From a virus, in IMG/VR virus record IMGVR_UViG_3300022198_002113, positions 1 through 29,927 of that record: 29,927 nt of DNA. The stretch is one strand, 5' to 3'. The notes under the pieces were generated by a model. The model was not told the origin of the DNA. It saw only the letters and a program-made list of their open reading frames with translations, and did no database searches. The first letter of the stretch is position 1. Every line of letters starts with the position of its first letter. Shown one piece after another: positions 6,719 to 14,600 of the stretch. Position numbers and translations under genes: made by a program.

Positions 6719-7618
6719 ATGGCCAGCACGTACACCAGCAACACAGGTCTGGAAAAACCGGGAAGTGGTGAGCAGGTCGGCACGTGGGGCAGCACTGCCA
6801 ACGAAAACTTTGATATTATTGACCGCCTTGTCTCAGGTGTTGGCGCGATCACGCTGTCTGGCACTACTCACACCCTCACAACTAGCGATGGTGCGTTGTC
6901 GGAAGGGCAATACAAAGTTCTCGTGTTTGGCGGCTCTCCGTCCGGCACCAACACTGTAACGATCTCACCCAACGATCAGTCCAAAGCCTACTGGGTGCGT
7001 AACGCCAGCGGTGAGAGTGTCATTATCACCCAAGGGTCTGGCGGCAATGTAACGGTTGCGAACGGCGAATCTGCGTTTGTGTACGCCGACGGAGGTGGCG
7101 CAGGCGCGGCTGTGGTTGATTTAACAGCGTTGTTGCCTGCCCCATCCGATATTGCTTTTTCGCAGTTAGCAGATGCTACTGTGCAGACGTCAGGAGAGGG
7201 GTTCTCTGACAGCGACACGGCGCTGATGACCGCTGCTCTTATTCAGGACTATATCCAGACTGCCACTTTGACACTAACCAATAAGACGTTGGGCGGGGTT
7301 ACGCTAAACGACGGATATACCGAAGAGGTATACGCGGTAAGCGGAACGACCCCTGCTCTTTCACCCACCAATGGTTCTATCCAGACGTGGACACTCACCG
7401 CCAACTCGACCCCAACTGCCGGTACATGGGCAGCTGGACAGATGCTGACTCTGCTGGTGGATGATGGGACTGACTACACCATAACGTGGAGCTCGCTGTC
7501 GGTTGAATGGAAAACAAATTCCGGGTCAGCACCGACGCTGAACACCGCAGATGAGACAGTTATCGTGCTGTGGAAAGTTGGAACAACTATCTACGGCGCT
7601 CGCGTAGGTAACAGCTGA
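6719..7618 (+). CDS. tail-fibre-like structural protein, copy 2, 299 aa
   Basis: The N-terminus (YTSNTGLEKPGSGEQVGTWG, then NENFDIIDRLVSG) is a well-known fibre/structural module in phages. Residues about 40-140 form a second beta domain (YWVRNASGESVIITQGSGG). Residues about 200-299 repeat the C-terminal module of the 4558-5196 protein (SPTNGSIQTWTLT, GTWAAGQMLTLL, VIVLWKVGTTIYGA). The shared end module may be a common attachment or trimerisation domain. The stop overlaps the next ATG (TGATG at 7616-7620). Confidence 0.75.
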   Translation: MASTYTSNTGLEKPGSGEQVGTWGSTANENFDIIDRLVSGVGAITLSGTTHTLTTSDGALSEGQYKVLVFGGSPSGTNTVTISPNDQSKAYWVRNASGESVIITQGSGGNVTVANGESAFVYADGGGAGAAVVDLTALLPAPSDIAFSQLADATVQTSGEGFSDSDTALMTAALIQDYIQTATLTLTNKTLGGVTLNDGYTEEVYAVSGTTPALSPTNGSIQTWTLTANSTPTAGTWAAGQMLTLLVDDGTDYTITWSSLSVEWKTNSGSAPTLNTADETVIVLWKVGTTIYGARVGNS

Positions 7619-8259
7619 TGCTTGGGTCGCTGCTCAAATCTTGTTCAACTGCAGATGTTAGCTTTGTTGGCTCGTCTTCTGCTACCAATTCTAATAGCAT
7701 CGATCTGACCGGAATATCCGGTCTGCAAACTGATGACTACGTTATATTTGCGTTTTCGGATGACAATACGACGTTTTCGCTAAGCTCTTCCGGTTGGTCT
7801 GGGATGAGCGATGATTTTCCAAACTCAAAACTCATAAACGACATTCGTCACATCGCTGGCTACAAGCAAATGGGTGACCCCGTAGATACAGTCGTCACCG
7901 TAAGTACCGCTCTTGATGCTGGTATTGCAGTCGCCTTCAGGGGCATCTCGAACCCACCGTCTCTTCCAACGGCGTCGGAAAGTGCCACCAGCACCAACAC
8001 ATTCGATGTTGGGTCAATGAGTGTTGCGGGCGAGGGGTCTGTTTCTTTGATTATCGCCATGCACGATGAAGCCAGCGCTACTATAACCGGAACACCGAGC
8101 GGTTACACATTAGCGGCAACAGCTTCGTCTGCTAATAATTCTATGGCAATGTTCTATAAACTTGACGTTGCTTCTGGAACTGAAAACCCCGGCGCCGGTG
8201 TTTGGAGCGCAAGTTCCGATTCGTTGTATACTGCCGGTTATATCATCGCGCCAGCATGA
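7618..8259 (+). CDS. beta-sandwich fibre-associated protein, copy 2, 213 aa
   Basis: The pattern resembles a phage fibre domain family: a segment like LQTDDYVIFAFSDDN, then AGIAVAFRGISNPP, SLIIAMHDEASATITGTPSG, and a final strand YTAGYIIAPA. Family members sit on tail fibres or virion surfaces and have no known enzyme activity. Its place directly after fibre copy 2 parallels 5196-5921 after copy 1. The start overlaps the upstream stop by one base. Confidence 0.7.
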   Translation: MLGSLLKSCSTADVSFVGSSSATNSNSIDLTGISGLQTDDYVIFAFSDDNTTFSLSSSGWSGMSDDFPNSKLINDIRHIAGYKQMGDPVDTVVTVSTALDAGIAVAFRGISNPPSLPTASESATSTNTFDVGSMSVAGEGSVSLIIAMHDEASATITGTPSGYTLAATASSANNSMAMFYKLDVASGTENPGAGVWSASSDSLYTAGYIIAPA

Positions 8260-8268
8260 GGATGAAAG

Positions 8269-8769
8269 ATGCCATACGTTAGATCAGACACAGGCGAACT
8301 CGTATCTGAAATTCAGATACGCAAGGAAAACCCTCAAGTAAGTTTTCCAAAACCATTGTCAGACGCCGCGATATCTTCGTTTGGATATGCGGAGGCGCAA
8401 GAAACAGCGCGTCCATCTACTCAATTTTGGCAGCGGGCTACTAAAGAGACCACTGCTGTACACGTAAACGGGGCTTGGTTAATTCCGTGGACCGTAGAAG
8501 ACATCCCAGCAACTGCTGAAGGTGTTAAAAACGAAGCGTACCGCCGCATCGTTGCGATCGTTCCGGAATGGAAGCAGCGTAACTTGACCGCTCAAGCAGC
8601 CCAGCTCGCCGAGAAGGGTCGCGCCAACTGGACGGCTGAAGAACTGGCGGCGTGGAACGCGGGTCAGGCTATCTGGGATCAGGTAGCCGCCATACGTGCT
8701 AAGTCGGACGCGCTCGAGGCTATGAGCCCGATACCGGTTGATTACAAAGACGATAGGTGGTGGGTCTAA
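8269..8769 (+). CDS. tail-fibre assembly chaperone-like protein, 166 aa
   Basis: The N-terminal part (IRKENPQVSFPKPLSDAAI) resembles tail-fibre assembly and DUF4376-type phage proteins, which help fibres fold or attach. The C-terminal half is helical (AYRRIVAIVPEWKQRNLTAQ, TAEELAAWNAGQAIWDQV) and ends in DYKDDRWWV. GAGGATGAAAG precedes the ATG. The position after the fibre genes agrees with a chaperone role, but some such proteins stay in the virion as adhesin parts. Full-length partner of the 25-residue remnant at 5931. Confidence 0.65.
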   Translation: MPYVRSDTGELVSEIQIRKENPQVSFPKPLSDAAISSFGYAEAQETARPSTQFWQRATKETTAVHVNGAWLIPWTVEDIPATAEGVKNEAYRRIVAIVPEWKQRNLTAQAAQLAEKGRANWTAEELAAWNAGQAIWDQVAAIRAKSDALEAMSPIPVDYKDDRWWV

Positions 8770-8797
8770 CGACTTCCAAACGACAGGTTCTGATCAT

Positions 8798-10708
8798 ATG
8801 CCGCTCTCAAAGCTACAGTTCCGGCCCGGTATCAACCGAGAAGTCACAGCGTACACCAACGAGGGTGGCTGGTTCGATTGCGATAAGGTGCGCTTTCAAA
8901 AGGGCTTCCCGGAGTCCATCCTCGGCTGGGTGAAGAAGTATTCCAACTCCCTGCTCGGATCGTGCTCGCACATCGCCGCTTGGTCTAGCCTGTCGTCCCA
9001 GCGGCTGACTGTCTTTGGCACGCACTTGAAGCTGATTGCAGACACCACCGGTGCGTTCACAGACATCACACCTCTTCGGGCGACGTCCGCTGCGGGGGAT
9101 GTAACATTTTCCGCGTCGGATGGCTCCAGCACGATAACTGTCTCGCATACTGGCCACGGCGCAAGAGCGAATGATTTCGTTACGTTCTCCGGTGCGGTGT
9201 CACTTGGCGGGACAATTACCGCCGATGTGCTCAATCAAGAGTATCAGATCGATAGCGTACCTGATGGCAACACGTACACGATCACCGCTCGTGAAGTGGC
9301 CGATTTGCTTGCAACGGCGGTTGATGGAGCAACAAGCGTGACACCCGTAACCGCTAACGCCTCTGACACCGGTAACGGGGGTGGGTCTGTGGTTGGTGCG
9401 TACCAGATTGCTACTGGTCAGACGTCCACCATCGTTGGTCTCGGTTGGGGCGCAGGTGGTTGGGGTGATGACGGCTGGGGATCAGCATCTTCGACGCCCG
9501 TTTTGTCTGGTAGTTTCCGCATCTGGTCAACTGATGCGTTTGGTGAAGACTTGCTCGCCAATCCGCGCGATGGCGGCATCTACTATTGGGACTATTCAGC
9601 AGGTGGTCGCGCCGTCAACCTGTCCGACTTGTCCGGGGCCAATAAGACGCCGACCGTTGCCAAGCAGATTATCGTCAGTGATCGCGATCGACATGTTATT
9701 GCGTTCGGCTGTGATCCGGAGGCAAGCCCCGGCGTTCAAGACCCGCTTATCATCCGGTTCTCGGATCAAGAATCGCTGACGGATTGGGAGTCGAGAGCGA
9801 CCAACACCGCCGGTGAGCTACGCCTCGGCTCTGGGTTCGAGATTGTCAGAGCGGTAGAGACGCGACAGCAGATTCTCGTATTCACGGACACCACGCTCTA
9901 CGGCATGCAATACCTTGGCCCGCCGTTCACCTTTGGCGTTGGCTCTATCTCTGAGAACATCACCATCGCCAGCCCCCGTGCGGTTGAGGCGGCTGATGAC
10001 TTGGTGTTCTGGATGGGTAAGCAGGAGTTTTACGCATACACTGGTACAGTGCAGCGCCTTCCATGTACGGTGCGGGACTACGTGTTCTCAGACTTCAACT
10101 ACGATCAAACGGAAAAGGTGTTCTCAGGCCTTAATGGATGTCACTCTGAGGTGTGGTGGTTCTATCCATCTGCCGACAGCGAAGACGTTGATCGGTACGT
10201 GATCTACAACTACGGCGAACAGGTCTGGTACATCGGCTCTCTGGCCAGAACAGCGTGGCTTGACCGTGGCATCTTCACATATCCGTTGGCGACGGACCTC
10301 AACAGCTACGTCTACGAGCATGAGAACGGCATCAATGACGGCTCTACAAACCCGTCTCAAGCGATCAACTCCTACATTGAGTCCGCACCTATGGACATCG
10401 GTGACGGGGAGCAGTTCTCGCTGCTCCGCCGCGTAATTCCAGACATCCGGTTCAAGGACTCGACAGAACCACAACCTAGCGCCGAGGTGACCATGTCTGT
10501 GCGCAACTTTAGTTCTGGCGAGTACACCAAAAGCCAGACGCGCACGTTCCGCGACCCGCGCTCTGCGCCGTCTGATGAGCGTACCGACCAGTTGTTTTAC
10601 CGCCTGCGAGGTCGCCAGATGCGTTTGCGCGTCGACGCCGGTACGCGTGGCGTGACGTGGGGGCTTGGTAGCCCGCGCGTAGACATCAGACCTGACGGTA
10701 GGCGCTGA
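8798..10708 (+). CDS. tail hub / packaged-DNA stabilisation-type structural protein, 636 aa
   Basis: The frame is open from 8738, but the conserved N-terminus MPLSKLQFRPGINREVTAYT, then EGGWFDCDKVRFQKGFPE, starts at the ATG at 8798. This is the signature of large tail proteins in marine podoviruses, commonly annotated as stabilisation or tail protein and comparable in role to P22 gp10. About residues 225-245 hold a Trp/Gly-rich GWGAGGWGDDGWGS segment typical of the family. The later region, with LRRVIPDIRF and RLRGRQMRLRVDAG, is beta-rich. The long length and position after the fibre genes fit a hub that fibres and adaptor contact. Confidence 0.75.
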   Translation: MPLSKLQFRPGINREVTAYTNEGGWFDCDKVRFQKGFPESILGWVKKYSNSLLGSCSHIAAWSSLSSQRLTVFGTHLKLIADTTGAFTDITPLRATSAAGDVTFSASDGSSTITVSHTGHGARANDFVTFSGAVSLGGTITADVLNQEYQIDSVPDGNTYTITAREVADLLATAVDGATSVTPVTANASDTGNGGGSVVGAYQIATGQTSTIVGLGWGAGGWGDDGWGSASSTPVLSGSFRIWSTDAFGEDLLANPRDGGIYYWDYSAGGRAVNLSDLSGANKTPTVAKQIIVSDRDRHVIAFGCDPEASPGVQDPLIIRFSDQESLTDWESRATNTAGELRLGSGFEIVRAVETRQQILVFTDTTLYGMQYLGPPFTFGVGSISENITIASPRAVEAADDLVFWMGKQEFYAYTGTVQRLPCTVRDYVFSDFNYDQTEKVFSGLNGCHSEVWWFYPSADSEDVDRYVIYNYGEQVWYIGSLARTAWLDRGIFTYPLATDLNSYVYEHENGINDGSTNPSQAINSYIESAPMDIGDGEQFSLLRRVIPDIRFKDSTEPQPSAEVTMSVRNFSSGEYTKSQTRTFRDPRSAPSDERTDQLFYRLRGRQMRLRVDAGTRGVTWGLGSPRVDIRPDGRR

Positions 10709-11004
10709 TGTCTCGTAAACTAACCAGATCCTTCTTCGCTGTACCGCCGGGGCAGTACGACCCGACGTACTTCTCGCAGCTTGTTCAGAGCTTTTCCTTC
10801 TTGCTCGAACAGCTGCAAAACCCCGGCGATGCGCGGCATACAACAATGACGTTGACCAACCTCCAGACCAATGATCAGGGGTTGGAACCGGGAGCATTGT
10901 TTCAACAGGATGGATTTGTTAAGATCACCCAAGCAAACACGCCGCACGTCGCAGGTATAGCCGCGACAGCATCCGTAGGGTTGGTATCGGTGACGACCAC
11001 GTAA
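10708..11004 (+). CDS. conserved small virion-associated protein, 98 aa
   Basis: The ATG overlaps the TGA of the hub gene (TGATG). The sequence has MSRKLTRSFFAVPPGQYDP, a helical LVQSFSFLLEQLQNPGD, TMTLTNLQTNDQGLEPGALF and GFVKITQANTPHVAG. This arrangement recurs directly downstream of the hub gene in related marine phages. It is presumably a structural partner of the hub; function not shown. Confidence 0.7.
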   Translation: MSRKLTRSFFAVPPGQYDPTYFSQLVQSFSFLLEQLQNPGDARHTTMTLTNLQTNDQGLEPGALFQQDGFVKITQANTPHVAGIAATASVGLVSVTTT

Positions 11005-11019
11005 CACTGAGGAACGCAA

Positions 11020-11820
11020 ATGGGACTTCTTTCAACTATCGGTGGAATGGTCGGTCTATCAATCGGCGGGCCGGTTGGCGCGGCCATTGGTGCTGGTATT
11101 GGCTCTCTAGCGAGCGGGGGCGATCTAAAGGACGCGCTTACCGCCGGTCTTATGGGCTACGGCATCGGCTCTATTCCGGGAGTTGCCAGTACTTTAGGTG
11201 GGCTCGCCGGTGCGGCTGGTTTGTCAGGCACAGCCTCCAACCTAGCAATGCAGGCGGCTAACCCGAACGCGCTCGGCAAGATGGCTCAGAGCTTCGGCTC
11301 GAACCTGATGGGTGGCGCAGGTGGCGCAGGTGGCGCTGCTGCGGGTGCAGGTGGGGCGGCTGGTCAGGGTGCCGGGGGTATCAGTAGCTTGCTCCAGTTC
11401 GCAGAGAGCCCGCTCGTTATGGCTAGTTTGATGCAGATGGCCTCACCTAAGAACGTCGAGTTGATGACGGCGGAACAACGCGCACAGATGGCTACAGGTG
11501 AGCGCCTTCCGGACTACCAAGGCACTGCAGTTCCGGGTAGCTATACACCTGCTCCCGCCACCCCAGTCCCTGTTCCGGGTCTACAGCGACCTCGCGCCTA
11601 TGCTCGTGGTGGCATGATCAAGGGTCCGGGTAACGGGACCAGCGATTCTATTCCGGGGACCATCTACCAAGGCAACAAGCCGGTTGAGGATATCGCGGTG
11701 TCTGATGGTGAGTTCATCATGACCAACCGCGCTGTCAAAGGTGCCGGTAACGGCGATCGCAACAAGGGCGCAGCCCGCATGTATCAGATGATGCGTGAGT
11801 TCGAGCAAAGGGTATCGTAA
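11020..11820 (+). CDS. Gly/Ala-rich virion protein with GPGxGTSDSIPG...SDGEF(I/V)M domain, 266 aa
   Basis: Residues 1-60 are a glycine-zipper-like hydrophobic stretch (IGGPVGAAIGAGIGSLASGG), a form seen in proteins that insert into membranes. The middle, about residues 95-125, is a Gly/Ala repeat made by near-tandem GGTGGCGCA units. The C-terminal domain has ARGGMIKGPGNGTSDSIPG, then VSDGEFIMTNRAVKGAGNGD, a well-known block in marine phage virion proteins. The membrane-active start and position before three internal-virion-type genes make a DNA-ejection role plausible; that is inference. Confidence 0.7.
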   Translation: MGLLSTIGGMVGLSIGGPVGAAIGAGIGSLASGGDLKDALTAGLMGYGIGSIPGVASTLGGLAGAAGLSGTASNLAMQAANPNALGKMAQSFGSNLMGGAGGAGGAAAGAGGAAGQGAGGISSLLQFAESPLVMASLMQMASPKNVELMTAEQRAQMATGERLPDYQGTAVPGSYTPAPATPVPVPGLQRPRAYARGGMIKGPGNGTSDSIPGTIYQGNKPVEDIAVSDGEFIMTNRAVKGAGNGDRNKGAARMYQMMREFEQRVS

Positions 11821-13088
11821 TGGCACCTTTAAGCAAACTGGCGTCACCCACAAAGATTATTGATTATGCGAGGCCCAACACCACTCAACCCGCTCTTACA
11901 ACGAACTCTGCGCCTACGGGAGCTACGGTGTCGCGCGAAGCACCGGCGGCTGATCAGGTCATCCTAAATCAGTCACAACCGTTATTGCCCGCGTATTCCG
12001 AGCGGTTTATGAAAGACCTGCTCGCGAACATCTATTACACAGACCCCGAGACTGGCATGGTCTCGGGTATCGCGTCTCGTAACCCGCTCATGGGGCAGGT
12101 GCAGTACGACGAGAACGGTCAGGTTATCTACGAGCGCGATGCTGAGGGTAACATCAAGTACGACGCGTTCGGCGAACCCGTGCCGCAGGTCATCGGAGGT
12201 GTTCCGCGCCCCGAGGTGATGCCGTTCACACCGCTGCAGCAAGAGGCTATCGACCTCGGTACTGGTATTGGGGCGTACAAGACAGATTTCGACGCTGCTC
12301 GCGATGCGATTACAAGCGGCATATCTACCATAGGCGATGCGACTGGTTACGCCGAGCTTGGCAAGGATCAGTTGCAAAAGTCCTTTGGTGAGTTTGACCC
12401 AACGACAATGGTTGATCCGTATTACAACCAGTACGTTGAGGACGTAATCGACGTTACCGAACGCGACATCCAGCGACAAGGCGATCTAAACCGTAACAGG
12501 ATTAACGCGTCTGCGGTGGACGCTGGGGCGTTTGGTGGTTCTCGTCAAGTTGTGGCTGAACAAGAAAATCAGCGCAACGTCATGGACACTATGGCCCGCA
12601 CCGGCGCCCAGTTGCGGTCTCAGGCTTACGACGCAGCTATGACGAACGCTCGAGGAGTGTTTGAAAACGAGATGGCGCGTAATCAGACCGGCGCTCAAAT
12701 CTACAACACTTTGGGCCAAGGTCTCGGATCGCTTGGTGGGTCGCAGATTGCAGGTGGCAGCAGCGTTGGGGCGCTTGGTGAGGCAACTCAAGGGGCTATT
12801 GGTCGCGATGTAGATCGACTGTTCAACCTCGGCTCCGCAGAACAGGCCCAGCGCCAGAGCGAGTACGACGTACAGCGTCAGGGTCGCATCGAGGAGGCGT
12901 ACGAGCCGTTCCAGCGCTTCGCGTACATGAGCGACATCTTCCGAGGCGTCCCTTCCACGCAAGGCACTCTTACCGCGACTAGTGCCCCGTCGCCGAACCC
13001 GATCACGCAGTTCCTTGGGAACGCGATGGGCATGTCGTCTTACTACAACGCCGGTGGTACTGGCATCCTCTCTGGACTGGCGAGGTAA
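11820..13088 (+). CDS. virion protein, internal-virion/ejection type, 422 aa
   Basis: A typical segment reads MPFTPLQQEAIDLG, followed by QYVEDVIDVTERDIQRQGDL and NASAVDAGAFGGSRQVVAEQ. The AFGGSR block and the long helices around it mark a family found in the late structural region of marine podoviruses and suspected to be internal or neck virion protein. The N-terminal third is beta-rich and contains QYDENGQVIYERDAEGNI. The ATG overlaps the preceding TAA (TAATG). Its precise site in the particle is unknown. Confidence 0.65.
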   Translation: MAPLSKLASPTKIIDYARPNTTQPALTTNSAPTGATVSREAPAADQVILNQSQPLLPAYSERFMKDLLANIYYTDPETGMVSGIASRNPLMGQVQYDENGQVIYERDAEGNIKYDAFGEPVPQVIGGVPRPEVMPFTPLQQEAIDLGTGIGAYKTDFDAARDAITSGISTIGDATGYAELGKDQLQKSFGEFDPTTMVDPYYNQYVEDVIDVTERDIQRQGDLNRNRINASAVDAGAFGGSRQVVAEQENQRNVMDTMARTGAQLRSQAYDAAMTNARGVFENEMARNQTGAQIYNTLGQGLGSLGGSQIAGGSSVGALGEATQGAIGRDVDRLFNLGSAEQAQRQSEYDVQRQGRIEEAYEPFQRFAYMSDIFRGVPSTQGTLTATSAPSPNPITQFLGNAMGMSSYYNAGGTGILSGLAR

Positions 13089-13093
13089 CCTCG

Positions 13094-14599
13094 ATGGACT
13101 CTGTCTACAACCGAAAGCTCTTTCAGCGCAAAGAGGACCGCGCAGCGCGTGATCAACTGCGACGGATGGGTGGCATCATGAGTTCGTCGGACGAGTTGAT
13201 GCAGGCTGCTCAGCAAGGGTTCCAGACAGCCAAGCCGCCTCAGATGACTGGGCAGGGCCAAGTCGTATCAATGGCGCCGAGCATCGTTCCTACGGCGCAG
13301 GAAATGATGCAGCAACAGCGCCCGCCGCAACAGCGCCCACCGCAGCAGATGCCCCCTCAACAACAGATGCCTCCTCAACAACAGATGGGTATGATGGGTG
13401 CGTTGGGCTTAGCGCCTTCGGTGCAGGCACCTCCAATGCCGCAGCAGCAACCTCGCCGTGGTTTCCAGCAGGGCGGGCAGGCCAAAACCGCGCAAGATAT
13501 GGTGGACGCCTATAAGGGGCAAATGCAGAATGTTGACTTGTCTCGTCCAACCATGACGCAAAACATGTCTGCCAATCTCGCCCGTGCAAAAACTGCAGGG
13601 GGGTCCCGCCGGGGCTTCCAACAGGGGGGTGTCGCTCAGATGAGCCCAGAGCAAATGGCCGAATATCGAAAGTCGCGTTTGCTAACCGGAGCTCGGAGCG
13701 TGGATACCCCAACGATGAGTCGTCCGACGATCACGGAGGGCGCACCCACACCCACTGCTTCGCCAGAACCGGCGAAAGTCGTTGTAACCGAGACGCCGGG
13801 ACCTGATGCCACGGCGCCGAGCTCCCCGGAGGAGGCGATCGGCAAGGCTAAGCAGTTGATGGACGATCCGAACATCCCCGCCGAGGAGAAGTCCAAGGCC
13901 ATCCTTAAGGTTGCTGGTACGCCTCAGAGCGGCGATCTGGTGCAGGATATCCGTGAGCTCTACAAGCAGTCCGTTGGTGGCGAGATACCGCGTGATGCGA
14001 CGATCGACGAGCTGAACCGCGGCATCTTCGGCGCAGCTATGGCCAGCAGTAAGAACCCCCGAGCAGCTGGTGCGCTGGCCGAGGGTCTGTCCGCTGCGCT
14101 GACTGCGATGCGTCAGACGGAGATGAGCCGTCAAGAGCGAGAGATGGGGCTCAAGGGCACAGAGTTCCAAGTCCGCGCTGGTCGCGAAGAGGCGGCTATT
14201 AAAGCTGCGTTGGCCGCATCAAAAAGCTCAGATAAGGCGTTTGAAGAGATTACCAAAATCTTCCAATCTCTGACAACAGCTGGTGAGCGTACCGGGGAGC
14301 AAGCTGTTGAGTTCCTGAACAATATGATTCCCGGTCTCGGAGATAGGTACATGGAGTACCTAGCAGGCAAGGCTGGCGTTGGTGTCACTCCGAACAATGC
14401 CCCGGCTGGCGCCCCCTCGAACGTGGTCCCCCCTTCTGAGACAACGCAATATCGAAACCAAGCTAACGCCTTGATCGAGAAGATAAACAGCTCGACATCG
14501 CCAATGGAGATGAAGCAGGCTGAGTACAGGAAGGTGCAAGACGCGGCAGCTAAGGTTGGCATAGACCCCGCCGCTCTGTTGCCATTGGCTGGAGAATGA
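13094..14599 (+). CDS. Pro/Gln-rich virion protein with helical C-terminal half, 501 aa
   Basis: The N-terminus VYNRKLFQRKEDRAARDQL, then RRMGGIMSSSDELMQAAQ, is recognisable from the same gene position in related marine phages. Residues 70-115 are low-complexity Pro/Gln. The motif RRGFQQGG occurs twice, about 60 residues apart. The C-terminal 250 residues are helical and include repeated sequence around RQTEMSRQEREMGLKGTEFQ. Likely a structural or ejected protein between two internal-virion-type genes. A GAGG (13082-13085) precedes the ATG. Confidence 0.65.
   Translation: MDSVYNRKLFQRKEDRAARDQLRRMGGIMSSSDELMQAAQQGFQTAKPPQMTGQGQVVSMAPSIVPTAQEMMQQQRPPQQRPPQQMPPQQQMPPQQQMGMMGALGLAPSVQAPPMPQQQPRRGFQQGGQAKTAQDMVDAYKGQMQNVDLSRPTMTQNMSANLARAKTAGGSRRGFQQGGVAQMSPEQMAEYRKSRLLTGARSVDTPTMSRPTITEGAPTPTASPEPAKVVVTETPGPDATAPSSPEEAIGKAKQLMDDPNIPAEEKSKAILKVAGTPQSGDLVQDIRELYKQSVGGEIPRDATIDELNRGIFGAAMASSKNPRAAGALAEGLSAALTAMRQTEMSRQEREMGLKGTEFQVRAGREEAAIKAALAASKSSDKAFEEITKIFQSLTTAGERTGEQAVEFLNNMIPGLGDRYMEYLAGKAGVGVTPNNAPAGAPSNVVPPSETTQYRNQANALIEKINSSTSPMEMKQAEYRKVQDAAAKVGIDPAALLPLAGE
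13346..13389 (+). repeat. 18-bp tandem repeat encoding QMPPQQ
   Basis: Two complete units, 13346-13363 and 13364-13381, differ at one base (CAGATGCCCCCTCAACAA and the CCT form), and a third begins at 13382 with CAGATGGG. Upstream, 13315-13342 holds related CAACAGCGCCC units. They code for the Pro/Gln-rich stretch. Confidence 0.85.
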
Positions 14600-14600
14600 T

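Noticed and set aside
8738-8797. Longer start for the tail-hub protein (20 extra residues)
   Set aside because: It overlaps the end of the chaperone-like gene and precedes the conserved family start MPLSKL at 8798.
10124-10897. 257-codon - strand frame across the tail-hub gene end
   Set aside because: Crosses two well-supported + genes and encodes an Arg-rich sequence without family resemblance.
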